Translations under genes and position numbers: made by a program
Origin: Patella vulgata
Taxonomy: Eukaryota > Mollusca > Gastropoda > Patellidae
Assembly: GCF_932274485.2 (NCBI RefSeq)
Contig: NC_065887.2
Span: 15,162,001 to 15,226,000, forward strand
Length of the DNA: 64,000 bases
Reading direction: 5' to 3'
Shown here: positions 1 to 11,064 of the stretch, one piece after another
Layout of the letters: every line of letters begins with the position of its first letter
Numbering within the stretch: the stretch's first letter is position 1
Notes under the pieces: model-generated
What the model saw: the letters and a program-made list of their open reading frames with translations, nothing else
What the model was told of the DNA's origin: nothing
Databases searched by the model: none

Positions 1-136
1 AAAACCCACGAGGTTGGACAGGCGACCCTACTCCTTGTCACAAACAACCGGGGATTCGAAACCACGCCAGTCGACTCAATGACAGACTTTATGATACAGC
101 GCGCGCACGCTAACTATTCAGCCATCCAACCCCCAA
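1..136 (-). mobile_element. SINE-A copy, cut by window edge
   Basis: Minus-strand copy of the (CT)n-tailed tRNA-derived SINE called SINE-A here. Read on the minus strand it starts near 136 with the tRNA-like head (ggctgaatagttagcgtgc). It then has the B-box-like region around 45-65 (cgaatccccggttg) and the conserved text ending in cctcgtgggtttt. The 3' half lies outside the window. Confidence 0.8.
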
Positions 137-1080
137 AAATAAGTTATAGATTTTTTAATGGTATAATTAGTTGTAACGAACTGTTTTGAATACATATTCA
201 ATTGTGTGATGGGTTTTAATTAAAAGGGCGCTCGTGGGGGGTGGGGGCGAATGGTTAGCACGTGCGCGCTGTATCATAAGGTCTGTCATTGAGTCAACTG
301 GCGTGATTTCGATTTCCCGGTTGTACGTGACAAGGATTAGGGTCGCTTGCGCAACCTCGTAGGGTTTCTCTGGGTTCTCCGGTTAATTCATTGGCACGCT
401 CAGTAAATGTCTAAATTTGGTTACATGCTAAAAATAAAAATTACAGAATTGTTTATGTTATAATTAGTAGTAACGAACTGTTTTGATTACATATCCCACT
501 TTGCGATGGGGTTTAATAAACGATACGCCCTTGCGTTCATGTGTAAGTGAGCGAACTACAGCGAAAGATATGCGCTTACTTTGAGGATCGCAGAAATATA
601 TTCCCTCTTTAATTGTCTGATTTGATTGGAACGTTCATATGGGTTACTGTGCGATGAGGTTTAATTACAAGGACCCGCTTACTTTGGCGATCATAAAACA
701 ACCGTGGTCCCGATTTAGTTGTCTGATTTGATTTGAAAGTTCATTTCTAACTAAGCGAACTACGGTTAAAGGTACGCTCTTACTTTGTCGATCGTAATTC
801 TTAATTCCCTGTACAATTATGTGATTTGATTGGAAAGTTCATTTGTAACTGTGCGTTGGGTTTTAATGAAAAGGTAACATTTACTTTGTCGATCTTAGAA
901 CTATTTTCCCTTTTATAAATTATCTGATTTGATTGAAACGGTCATTTTTTATCTTTGCGGACCACGGTTAAAAATATACTCTTACTTTGACAAATGCAGA
1001 AATGTTGAATTATATTCCCTTTTTTATGTACATTTTGGTTGGACACGCTCATATCACTATGGAAACTACGATTAAAGAAC
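137..1080. repeat. Degenerate tandem array, interrupted by SINE-A
   Basis: Diverged units recur with the landmarks gtctgatttgattgg, aagttcatttgtaact, gcgatggggtttaat and cttactttgtcgatc. Clear pairs are 145-230 against 441-530, and the units starting near 610, 725, 815 and 910. Spacing is roughly 90-120 bases. A plus-strand SINE-A at 230-385 splits the array. No coding content was seen. Confidence 0.6.
230..385 (+). mobile_element. SINE-A copy, 3'-incomplete
   Basis: Head gcgaatggttagcacgtgc, then the body catgtctgtcattgagtcaactggcgtg-type text and cgtgacaaggattagggtcg. The copy stops after the ctctgggttctccgg block and lacks the 3' tail. It faces away from the minus-strand copy at 1-136. 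Confidence 0.75.
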
Positions 1081-2600
1081 GGCGGAAAAACTGTTGACAT
1101 ATGCTATTACTATATAAAAAGTTCGCTCAAACGATAAAAACTATTTTAGATTTTATTATTATTGACATATTATTCTTTTGCATAAAAAAAAATATACTAA
1201 TACTTCTTTAAAGCGATAAAACCCAAAACAATAATGTCTTAATTTTGATGCGAAAACTGTTTATAATACAGATTTGATACATCTTTTAACAATATCATAA
1301 ATAATCCAACAGCCAAATTATAACACCTATATATATTGCTTATTAATATTATAATTTGAGATTCAAGCACTGGCATTTGACACGAAACTCAATTCATTTC
1401 ATATTAGACGTTATACCGAATTCTCTACCACTAATTTAAAATTGGCATGGACCAGTGCAAAATTTAAATTTAATATTCCCATACCATGATGGATAAATTT
1501 GACACGAAATAACCTATAGAGACACTAATGTCTTTTAATTAACTTAAGTCTATTGGAAAACACCCGTGTCAAGAAATTTCATTTATCTAATATTGCCTAA
1601 AATAGCATTATTTTCTTCAGGACAGTATCGGTATTAAATACCTTCAGATGCATACGATACGCCGAACCTCACGCAGGTAATGAACTTAGAGCATTGAATA
1701 ATTAGGTATTAGTGTCAAGGTGGTATGGAGCTTTCACCTCCCCTTAATACTAATAACTGCTTAACTTTAGAACATCTGTAAATTTCAAGTCAATGAATGA
1801 AGATGTTTGAATACAAGGTCTTATTTTTGAATTGTTCAATTTGTAATCCAGTTAATATTGCATGATGCTGAAAGTAAATTTATTGAATCCTCAGAGCAGG
1901 GGGTGTCAATTTTCTTTCATTAAATGCGGATTTCTTTCGAGACTTTGCAAACGGGTGTTGCAGTGAAATTCAGTCCCACGTATTATACCTGAAGTTTCTA
2001 TAAAATATCACTAAGACCAGAAACTTTGTCACCATTAAACAGAACGTTTTGCAACTAAAGTTTTTATACCGCTAAAGGTTTTAACATGCAAATATGAATA
2101 TCTAAATCTGATTAAAATCGAATATTACTACTGGATATATTTCGCAAAAGTGACACAATTTTCAACAAAGCACCTTTATATTGCTGTTTTGAAAGGGTAA
2201 CTGGGACCGTTTCTTCGCTTAACAAAACAAAAACAAAGATTAGTTTGGATGGTGCGGTGTGTTTTCGGTACTCATCATTAGACGATCGGGCGCTCTTTTA
2301 GATTCATGCTTCCATTTTAATGCTTATATGCAGATCCGTAGACGGCTAGGTGCTGGGATTTTGGCCGGGTAGTGGCAAACTGTATATTGCTTGAAATGAT
2401 CTGAACTACGGTAAGCCTCGCAACTGGTCCAGGGCAGAACACTAGCGGGGGTTCGTAGTTATTAGGATATGGCAGCCCATTTCACCAAGAAGTAATTGAG
2501 TATTGATAGGATAGCGCAGGGTTTTATCTTAGAGTAGTAATCCTGCGATGGAGGCGAGACCAACGGATGCAATGATAGAAGTTATAATGTCTTACTTTCC
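1081..2600. other. AT-rich non-coding stretch
   Basis: No open frame with recognisable protein similarity, no tRNA fold and no clear repeat was seen on either strand. It is probably intergenic. Confidence 0.4.
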
Positions 2601-2606
2601 GCACCA

Positions 2607-2957
2607 AATAAAATGAAATGGGGTCTAACATCCTACTTTTCTGCCCCGACTGGGCTAATGAAGACGGACCGGCATACGCCATACAGTGTGCTATGAGGAA
2701 AATTGTACCCGGACAGCGGCGCTACAACCAACTCATATCAAATATTAACTGCCAAGGGATCTTTTAAGTGCACACCAATGTGTTTTTCGTACCATCCAAA
2801 CGACAAGACAGCTTTCTAAGTCAGGCCCTCCGTAATGCACCGCTGACAAGGCGGAACCTTGTCAATCCCGATGAACTTTATCGGCCAAAACCGGGAGCGA
2901 ACCCACGACCTCCAGGCTAGCTAGCCAACGTCTTACTCACTTAGCCACCTTGGCTCC
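2607..2957 (-). mobile_element. SINE-B, near full length
   Basis: Minus-strand copy of the second tRNA-derived SINE family (SINE-B). Read on the minus strand the head lies at 2957-2890: ggtggctaagtgagtaagac, the A-box region, and gtgggttcgctcccgg, the B-box region. The body follows with the datum ccttgacaaggtt, the tggtacgaaaa block and the cgtatgcc-gtcttcattagccc block. The tail is gttagaccccatttcatttt at 2625-2607. A second truncated SINE-B abuts it at the head end. Confidence 0.8.
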
Positions 2958-3165
2958 CTGCACCAAATTAATACAGGCATGTGCCATGCAGTATGCTGTG
3001 GGGAACAATGTATCCGGAGGGTGGCGCTACGACCTATTCTTGTTTCGAATTCCAACTGTCAAGCGCTCTTTTATCTGCACGTCAACATGTAGCCGGGACC
3101 TCGGTTTTTCGTCCCATCCGAACTACTAGACGTTGTTCCTAGTCAGGCTTGCCGTACTGAACTAA
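2958..3165 (-). mobile_element. SINE-B fragment
   Basis: A second minus-strand SINE-B portion directly follows 2957. It contains the cacagcatactgcatggcac, ccctccggatac and cgaaaaaccgaggtccc blocks. Its 3' tail is missing, so it may be an older copy into which the 2607-2957 copy inserted. Confidence 0.6.
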
Positions 3166-3639
3166 TGAAAAGGGGACACCACACTGGAAAATCCCATGGA
3201 CCCCCAAGTTCATGAAATATGAGTCAATGAGCAAATATCAATTCTGAGAGAAAGGCGATAATGCTACCACCTTTAGTTTACGTTACACTACCCTCCCATT
3301 TTCCTCTGCCAATTTTGTACTATGTCGGTGCCACATGCTTGCCCGTACAAAGACACATTCGCCGTTGAAGATTCCCCAGTTCAATCTTATCAGCATTGTA
3401 ATAAAACAAACCACATAAAATATTTTTGATTCAAATTTTATTTTTTTTATAAACATTTTTAAATAATTTAACAGTTGTAAAAAATGAAGGTTTTTAAAAA
3501 TAAAAAAAAACCTCCTCGAATTGCATATAAATAAGTGACTATAATATCGAGATCGTGTCAGGTAAAATGTACTTAAAGTTTGGAACACACACATTAATTA
3601 AAGGCCTCTGTAATATTCACAAACTAGTTCTTAATATAA

Positions 3640-3895
3640 TTATGCCATGCAATAATAATAATGATGCATGTATGTTTTATAAGGCACACAAAATTATGAC
3701 ATGCAATAGTAATAATAATGCACGTATGTTATACAAGGCACATGTAATTATGATATGCAAGAATAATAATAATGATGCACGTATGTTTTATAAGGCACAT
3801 AAAATTATGACATGCAATAAAAACAATAATGCATATCTAATTATGAAATATACGGTAATAACAATGCATACATACTTTATAAGACACGTATAATT
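3640..3895. repeat. 54-57 bp tandem repeat (4-5 units)
   Basis: Units begin at 3642 (atgccatgcaa), 3696, 3750, 3807 and, shortened, 3845. Each has an (aat)n core followed by gcacgtatgttttataaggcac. Three of the unit lengths are multiples of three, so the plus strand stays open and gives a low-complexity frame at 3555-3893. That frame has no start context or similarity that supports a gene. Confidence 0.75.
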
Positions 3896-4615
3896 ATGGA
3901 AGCATAATTGAGACAAAAAACAAATTACAGTACAAAATGCTCCTTAAGTTTTCAATATTAAAGTAAAATCTGCTTAATCATTTTATGATATATTCAAATT
4001 TGCAAATAGAAAAATGTTGGTTTAAGTATAATCTAAGTTAATTAAAAACTTGAATAAATCGTGGATGGGATAGAAATATATAATAAAGATTGCATTGATT
4101 TTAACTCTAATGATTTTTCCGTTAATAATAATATTCAATTTAATAAATATTGCAAAGGTTTAATTAAAACACAATTGTCTTGTGAATCGACTCTAAGCAC
4201 ACAACAACAAAAAAAAGTTTGTCACAAGCAACAATCGCAGCACTCATATCTGCACTCGCGCACACAATAAATAGTTCTACAGCCACACGTCAACTTCATC
4301 TGCTCAAAGCACCACTTATTAAAAATCCTTAATATCGTTTACCTGTTCTCTTTTCTATGAGAGAAAAACGTAAAGTCCACACGATGTATTTTGCTGGTTT
4401 TGTTCTTTTCGATCGCACAATTGATGTTCATCCCCTATCGTCCTAGCTCATTCATCAAGGAGCTTATTTTAACACCTTTCGCTTTTTCTGCCTCATTAGG
4501 CACTGGAAGACGCCCTTTCGAATTCGCTGAATGAAAACTAATATCAATGTCTTAGTAAAAGTACAAGTTGTTTTTTTTTTGGAAAATACAAACTTTTGCA
4601 TCGAACCTGCTTGCT

Positions 4616-5230
4616 TCACACAATTTTAAGTAACTCTGACAAACTCTGAATGTAATCAATGGCGGTTTTTAAAGTATCTATCCTTGATAATCTGGATTTA
4701 TTGTCCTTTTTAGGCAGAGATTTCTTCAGGTCATCGAAAGCATCATTTAAGTAGAACATCCTCTTCCTTTCTCTCAAGTTGGCTGCCCCTCTCTGTACGG
4801 GAGTCTGCTTTCGTCGTCGACGTTTCTTGGGTGCTTGTGCTTGAGTAATAGTGCCTGACGAAGATGGATACTGCCCAAATGACATCGCAAATCCCTGATC
4901 GAAAGAGTCTTGCATTTGATTGCACGCTCCGTAACTCTGGGAACCCCAGCCACCTGACATGGAATTTGAATCGTCACTATAGCAACCGGAATCTGATTTA
5001 TCCGATGACACTTCACTGAAGGAAGGGGAAACCGAATGCACGTTCATTCCCATAACTTGTTCAGGAAAAAAATTCATGCTGTCAAAATGGCTGGTTTCGT
5101 TGTACATATTAGTAGGAGCGGGTTCTGGAAAAGACACTGCTGGGATGAGTTCCGTAAGATAACTGCTCATATCAGTTGACCAATCTGCTGAAGTGGCTGG
5201 AATCTCAGTGGCGTACGTATTTGCATACAT
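4616..5230 (-). CDS. bHLH transcription factor, Fer3/Ptf1a type
   Basis: A 204-residue intronless frame. Residues 135-141 are a basic stretch (KKRRRRK). The bHLH domain spans about 147-201: basic region QRGAANLRERKRMFYLN, helix 1 to SLP (171-173), a short loop KKDNKSR, and helix 2 with LSRIDTLKTAIDYIQSLSEL. E154 and R155/R157 are the expected E-box contacts. The basic region and helix 1 (RERKRMF.LN.AF) best match Fer3 (FERD3L) and its sister group Ptf1a/Fer1. These are nuclear class-A factors that dimerise with E proteins in neural or gland progenitors. The N-terminal half is Ser/Met-rich with no known domain, as is usual for this class. The loop and helix 2 differ from canonical Fer3 (usually YEKRLSRIETLRLAI), so this may be a fast-evolving or lineage-specific paralogue. 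The start at 5230 gives the longest frame. Confidence 0.85.
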   Translation of the reverse strand: MYANTYATEIPATSADWSTDMSSYLTELIPAVSFPEPAPTNMYNETSHFDSMNFFPEQVMGMNVHSVSPSFSEVSSDKSDSGCYSDDSNSMSGGWGSQSYGACNQMQDSFDQGFAMSFGQYPSSSGTITQAQAPKKRRRRKQTPVQRGAANLRERKRMFYLNDAFDDLKKSLPKKDNKSRLSRIDTLKTAIDYIQSLSELLKIV

Positions 5231-5900
5231 GATGACTGGTAAAAGTTCAACCTTGAGTCTATAACGCTAATACTAAATATTATCTGAAGTTTTTTCTGAC
5301 AACTGCTAAACTCTGCACATCTTCCAAAACTTTGAAAAAGACACAATAAATTGAGGCGTCTCTTTAGGGAAACTTTAAAACGAAAAATGTACCTGTAGAA
5401 AATTTCTCTCTTTACTGGATGAGGTACGTCTGCTGTTCAGGTATCGTCTGGTAGCGGAAATATTCAACAAGATGATATCCTTCCTGTTAGCTTAGGCGAT
5501 TACTTCTGATTTCCGTCTCCATCCGCTACCTGATTTATACCTTTCCGAATCACAAAAATTAAACGGCGTTTCTGAACCTTGACAATCGTTACCTGAGCAA
5601 CACCTTTTGATTGACGTAAAATGGCACGTGCGAGGCACGGATCGACGACCGCAGGGTGTGGTCTAGTGATTGACAGCTTCAAAGGTACGACTCGTGTTTG
5701 CAGGGCGTCATGGATGAGTTGGTTTTAACACCGGCACTATTGTATGAAGATGGGTGACCTATGTATGCTAGGTCACGCCTACTGACAGGGGCTACACAGG
5801 TAGAAGTATATTCACAGACAGAACGAAGCGTCAACCTGTCGTCCGCGCCAAATGATCAATACGCGAGTGAAGATTAGAGTTCGTGGATCGGGTATAATAA
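5231..5900 (-). promoter_or_regulatory. 5' flank of the bHLH gene
   Basis: This stretch lies upstream of the minus-strand bHLH gene and should hold its promoter and 5' UTR. It is less AT-rich than its surroundings, especially at 5580-5860. I could not identify a TATA box or a defined start site, so the call rests on position only. Confidence 0.3.
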
Positions 5901-6980
5901 TAGTCCTTTATACAACTAAGATAACGCTTGAATTTATTAAATCTTGTTTGCTTTTATATCGGATAACCCGTTCTCGTTTCTGCCACTTCTTGACTCCTTA
6001 ATAATTTTTTCTATGCATTTCATTTGCAGTTTACCTAACGGGAAATCTAGCACTGTAGTCTTTGATCGAACCGACACAGTGCAGTCTGCTGCAGGTAAAA
6101 AATCTATATGTAAATCCATAGAATACGCATTAAAAACTAAACCGGTATTGATGTGCAAATATTAAAATAATATCTTTGAAATAACAGAAAGGAAAAAAAA
6201 TATATTAACAGAATGTCAAACCATGATTGAAGCTGAAGATGCGTATGAAAATTGGAAAAGTTAACATCAAAGCGTATAAAATAGCAAGGAATATTAATCC
6301 TAACATTGAACATATTCCTGTGACAATAGAAATTCCTGTGACAATAGAACAAACATGGTTTATTTGATCATTTGTAAAGAAACGGTAATATCTTATTAGA
6401 TATTTATATTTTAGAATCAGATTTTAAAATTATATTTTAGTTCTTATTAAGAATTTTTCGAATGCGAATGCTTAATATTTTAAATGAAATTTAGAAATTT
6501 CATTTAAATTCAGGTACGTACAAGTGGTTACAGAGTGGGCATATGATTTATATAATTAGTAATACATTTAGAAACCCGAGGACAGGAGAATATGGGATGC
6601 TCTCAGTTGTACCAAAGAAAATCTTTCATTCAACAAAAACTGAGAAAATTAAGCCCAAATTTTGATTACAAATTTAATAAGTCAACCGCTTTGATCCATT
6701 TGAAGAAGAAAACAATCCGGAAAAGAGCAAATTACTGGTCTCCAAAAGATATCCGAAGATTAGAATTGACAAATTCAAAAGTCTTTTTTCTGTAAATAAA
6801 AATAAACTCGAAAATGAATGTTTTTCAAAATTTAAGACCACATTGTTTTAGATAAAGTGTTTATAGCAAATTGATATGTGTATTTTGAACTGTGTATAAT
6901 TGTGTATAAATAATAAAACTGTCTGTATATACGAATATGTGTAACTGTTTACCATTAATATAGAGTCGAAATTATGTAAT
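5901..6980. other. Non-coding, nothing recognised
   Basis: Short overlapping frames on both strands (5937-6165, 6592-6795) have no recognisable similarity and overlap one another antisense. I see no gene, RNA or repeat here. Confidence 0.35.
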
Positions 6981-6984
6981 TTAT

Positions 6985-7560
6985 GTTATGGACATTACAC
7001 AAATATACTATGATAATAACACTGAAAACTGTATATGAAGTTTATACATAGTTACAGACAACTGTTCGTAAATACGAGTATGTATAATTGTTGAAACATA
7101 ATATACACTGATGAAATATACATATGAATACATTATTGTGTAGTGAAATTTATGAACGCTACACATATAATATATAATGATAATAAAACTGAAAGCAAAA
7201 TCATAATAATGTGTAGTACAATTTATGTATATGAGCACTACACATATTCATAATATGATAATGAAACTGAAAACTTTATTTGAAGCTTATACACAGCTTC
7301 AGACAACTTTGTATATATCCTGAATAAAACTGTGTAGAAAATGGATGTGTATAATAGTAAAAGCTTACTCGCATTTCCGTATATTGGAATGCGTATAAGC
7401 ATAACAAAACGTTCAACGAAAGTGTGTATAACAGTAAAGGCATGTCCACGTGTTCCGTATATTTGAAAGCGTATAACCATTTCAAACGGGTATAATATAC
7501 ATGTAAATACATGTATAATAGATTCTACCTGTGTATTATTATGAAAACACCTCTGATATT
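6985..7560. repeat. Degenerate AT-rich tandem repeats
   Basis: Recurring blocks are acacatat.ataatatgataat.aaactgaaaac (near 6995, 7160 and 7240), then gaagtttatacatagttacagacaac (7036 and 7284), then a gtgtataattgt block. Spacing is about 120-245 bases. The open frames here, up to 149 codons on the minus strand, follow the repeat and look incidental. Confidence 0.5.
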
Positions 7561-7689
7561 TAGGTTTTTCTGTGCATAATGCAGTATATGAAAAATATTT
7601 AAAAAAAATATATTTGAAAGAGGCACCTGTGTTCTTAATATTGTATTGCTGGGGTGGGTGCAGGTGGTCTAAAACTGCGCCCCACATAT

Positions 7690-8030
7690 CTTAGATATTA
7701 TATTAATGCAGATATTGATTTGATCCTGTGGATCGTATGCCTAAAATTGCGCGAGTAATTGTCGATTTTATCCAATATCCCACGTCCTCTCTTCTACAGT
7801 GTATTTTCTTTCATATTTATCTTTTCAGGGGTACTGTCAAATTTATAGTGAACTCTGCCTACTCAAGTAACGTTTGTGCACTCAAGAAACCCCGTTCGCG
7901 ATTAATTAACAAATATATACACACAAGAGCAGGCTAACCACACGTTTGGATATTGAATGTACCTGCTCCTTAAAGGCTCAATACCACTCTTGTTGTAAAT
8001 GAATAATGTGTCTCAATTTTTATTCTGGTC
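7690..8030. other. Non-coding, nothing recognised
   Basis: This is intergenic sequence between two degenerate arrays. A 69-codon plus frame at 7728-7937 has no similarity I recognise. Confidence 0.3.
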
Positions 8031-8259
8031 AACAAATTGTACTATTTTAGAATATTTCAATTAATTGATGATACAAATTTCATCTTAACACACCTTATTT
8101 AAAAATTTTGAAAAATTCAACATAATGGTTTGAAACGTCTAACGTAAACCTTTTCAAATGAAACTTCGATTTAAAAATATTTTCGAACCCTCTGGACAAG
8201 TAAAATAGGATGTAATCGATAATTTACACAACATTAGGACACTTAAACATCTAGTACTT

Positions 8260-8820
8260 AGATAGAGATATTATTTATTTTCTGGAGCTTTCAAGACAGC
8301 AAGAGTGTTATTGTCCCTTTAAAATAATGTTTCAACATTTAAACGTACATAGCGTCTAGGTTAATTCATAAAGTTGATGTTTTAAAAAAAAATGTCAAAC
8401 GACATTGCATATTTTTATTTATTTATTATTTTTTAAAAAAAAATAAAACCATTTTTTGATTATATCTTTTCAGAAGGACTATCACTTTAAACTGAAGTGT
8501 TTTCAAACAACATGTTCCCGGCTAATAAAAATAACATCCTTCGAGAATAGAGAACAGTCTGACCTAATTTATAAACGTGAAATGTTTGAATTTTAGAAAT
8601 GCATAGTGTGCAATTTAATTAACAGTTTTAAAAAAAATTAGAGATCCTCCCTTGCATCTAATATCTGGGAGAAAAAAAATCAATATTTGTTTTACTGAAA
8701 GACCGTCACTTTAAATAAAAATATCAAGTGTACTCAAAACAACATGTTCTCGGTTAATATTAAAAAAAACAAAGATCAGTGTAACCCAGTCCGTCAAGCT
8801 TAAATAAATAAAGTGAAAGA
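8260..8820. repeat. Degenerate duplicated unit of about 240 bp
   Basis: The blocks cactttaaa..gaagtgt-tttcaaacaacatgttc-cggctaat at 8480-8530 and 8710-8760 correspond, and flanking AT-rich text also aligns loosely. This suggests an old tandem duplication. Confidence 0.4.
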
Positions 8821-8824
8821 AGAA

Positions 8825-9970
8825 CAAAGATATTGTGGAATCACGTGCCAATATTTTGTATGGCATTCGATTTTTTCTTAATCCTAATCTGGTGGTAGAA
8901 GCGTGATTGAATTGATGGTGGTCCTCAAATATTACGAAGTAACCGAAAAAAATTTAACCGCAATCTGCTACACAATACGATTTCATTTTCTCAGCTAACA
9001 GTGGTTGAAATCGATCTGGGGATCAAGGGGGCAAATCCCAGATTAACTGTTTAATCCGCACGCAGCCACATAAAAGGCGTTGTGTTCAATCATAAAGTTA
9101 TGAATGGTTACACAATAGTTCAGAGATGGTCATTCGACAAGAGCTTATCCCACAAAAGTGATTTCAAGGGTAAATGGGTTACTCGGGCCAATATACAACA
9201 ACCGTGTAGAATAATGAACGCCTTCAATTTTCGCAAATTGTTGTCGAATAGAAGAACACTCGAGTTTCTGAATGCAGCTTTTCTTAAGTTCTAGAACTGT
9301 ATATTTCATTACCATAACTTCTGGTTGACAGGGTTTAAAAATGAAAGTAATGGCGTTTTATGATTTCTTCACTGGGTCAGACATATGGCCATTTCGCCCC
9401 CTTTTGTTGAGCGTGCAACGAAGAGGAAAATTGTGCACAACAGCGGCACTTATACGTTTTATTCTTTTAAGAATTTTCAAACAAAAAACAAAACTTTCCA
9501 TTTAAAATTTCGCGGGAAAATCGAACGATTGTCCAGTACGGTTAGTTGGGCGAAAATCTGATCGAAAGTGGTCTTCGGCCTTACAGAGGATTGGTGATGC
9601 TTGAGGCTAACTCCTTCATTGCACGCCTCAAGACTCAAGTATAGGGGCTAGTACTGAGAAATGTGAGAAATGAAGACTTTTTTTAAATATGTCAAAACCG
9701 ATCAAAGCAGGGCAGCTTATTAATAGCGATATTCAAATTTAAAAAAAAAAAAAAAAAAAAAAATTAATTACACTGTTTGATTGGATGCCCTTACCCTCCC
9801 CCTGAAATGTATGACCGGGGTCTATCGCCCCCCCCCCCCCGCCCCGCCCCACTTTTCCCACTCTCTGCACACATCTGATTGGAAATATAAATAAAAAGAC
9901 GATTAAAGTCAAAGTTTTTGCTCCCACTAAGACAAATATAGGAAAGACGAAGTGGTTGGCGAAGTATATA
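8825..9970. other. Non-coding, with homopolymer runs
   Basis: No gene was recognised. There is a poly-A run at 9741-9762 and a poly-C run at about 9829-9840. A 70-codon plus frame at 9082-9294 has no recognised similarity. Confidence 0.35.
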
Positions 9971-9974
9971 AGTT

Positions 9975-10278
9975 CACACTTATTGGCCGAGAAAGTTCAT
10001 CGAGATTTTCCGGTTTGGTTCCCCCCTGTTAGTGATGCAGGACGGGGAGCCTGTCTAGTCCTTCGGATGAGAAGAAAAAACGAGGTCCCGTATATACATT
10101 AAAATGCACGTAAAAGATCCCTTGGCAGTTGGAATTCGATATAAGAGTAGGCGATAGTGCCGCTGCCCGGGCAAAATTTCCCTCATAGCACACTGTATAG
10201 CGTATGCCCGTCTTCATTAGCCCAGCATAGGAGCAGAACAGTAGGACGTTAAACCCCATTTCATTTCATTTCATTTGT
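9975..10278 (+). mobile_element. SINE-B, 5'-truncated
   Basis: Starts inside the family at ttggccgagaaagttcatc. It runs through gatgcaggacgg, the gaaaaaacgaggtccc block and cccgtcttcattagccc, and ends gacgttaaaccccatttc followed by three attt(c) repeats. A small minus-oriented SINE-B tail fragment (gaaatggggtttaac) lies just downstream at 10293-10308. Confidence 0.8.
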
Positions 10279-10711
10279 TAATGATATGCACGTGAAATGG
10301 GGTTTAACTTTCTGTAGTATACTAGTAGTGAAATATGCAACAGAAATTCTTAACTATGGGATCAGATAACCGAGAAGTGTTATTGGGTGGTTAAGAAAGA
10401 GTAGGCATCACGCCTTCGCTACGCATAGTTTAATATGGATTTTAGGAACCAATGCTTCTGTGTTGAAAGAAACCTCGAAGCAAAGTTCCCGGTCCAGTTA
10501 TTTAAAGGTACAATGGAATGAGGTGTTCCTTAACCAGTACATTACGCGAAATAACACAACAGCTTCCCTTCTTATTGTTCGACAACTAACGACGTTGACA
10601 TTTAAATCATTCAAACTGAGAAACATCGAATTAGAAATATTGTATAATAAAATTAATAGGGGTTGATAGAAGCTTGTTCGGTCATTGACGTTTCTGCTTA
10701 CGCTTATTCGA

Positions 10712-11055
10712 TTTGGGGTCACGGTGGCTAAGTTGGTAAGACGCTGGCTCGCTAGCCTGGAGGTCGGGTGTTCGATCCCTGCATTGGCCGAGAAAGCACA
10801 TCCAGATTTCCCGGCGTGGTTCACCCTTGTCAGTCATGCAGGACGGAGGGCCTGACAAGGACAGCTGTCTAGTCGTTCGGATGGGACGAAAAACCGAGGT
10901 CCCGTGTACACATTTGCGTGCACGTAAAAGATCCCTTGACAGTTGGAATTCGATATAAGAGTAGGCCGTAGTGCACACTGTATGGCGTATGCCCGTCTTC
11001 ATTAGCATAGTTCGGAGCAAAACAGTAGGACGTTAAACCCCATTTCATTTCATTT
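10712..11055 (+). mobile_element. SINE-B, full length with target duplication
   Basis: Best complete SINE-B here. A box ggtggctaagttggtaagac (10721-10740) and B box ggtgttcgatccctgc (about 10767) form the tRNA-like head. The body follows and the tail is ggacgttaaaccccatttc plus attt(c) repeats. Direct repeats cttattcga at 10703-10711 and 11056-11064 are the target-site duplication. Confidence 0.9.
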
Positions 11056-11064
11056 CTTATTCGA

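Noticed and set aside
3555-3893. 112-codon plus-strand frame rich in Asn
   Set aside because: It follows a 54-57 bp tandem repeat with (aat)n cores. The length is explained by the period being a multiple of three, and nothing resembles a protein family.
7238-7687. 149-codon minus-strand frame
   Set aside because: It lies in degenerate AT-rich tandem repeats, has odd composition and no recognisable domain. It is probably a chance ORF.
10719-10790. tRNA-gene-like sequence
   Set aside because: A and B boxes are present, but they belong to a SINE-B head followed by a SINE body. The same holds for all tRNA-like hits in the window.
10682-11020. 112-codon minus-strand frame (and similar ones at 26580-26897 and 62455-62697)
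   Set aside because: These are antisense readings of SINE-B. The same peptide text (RDRTPDLQASEPASYQLSHR type) recurs with each SINE copy.
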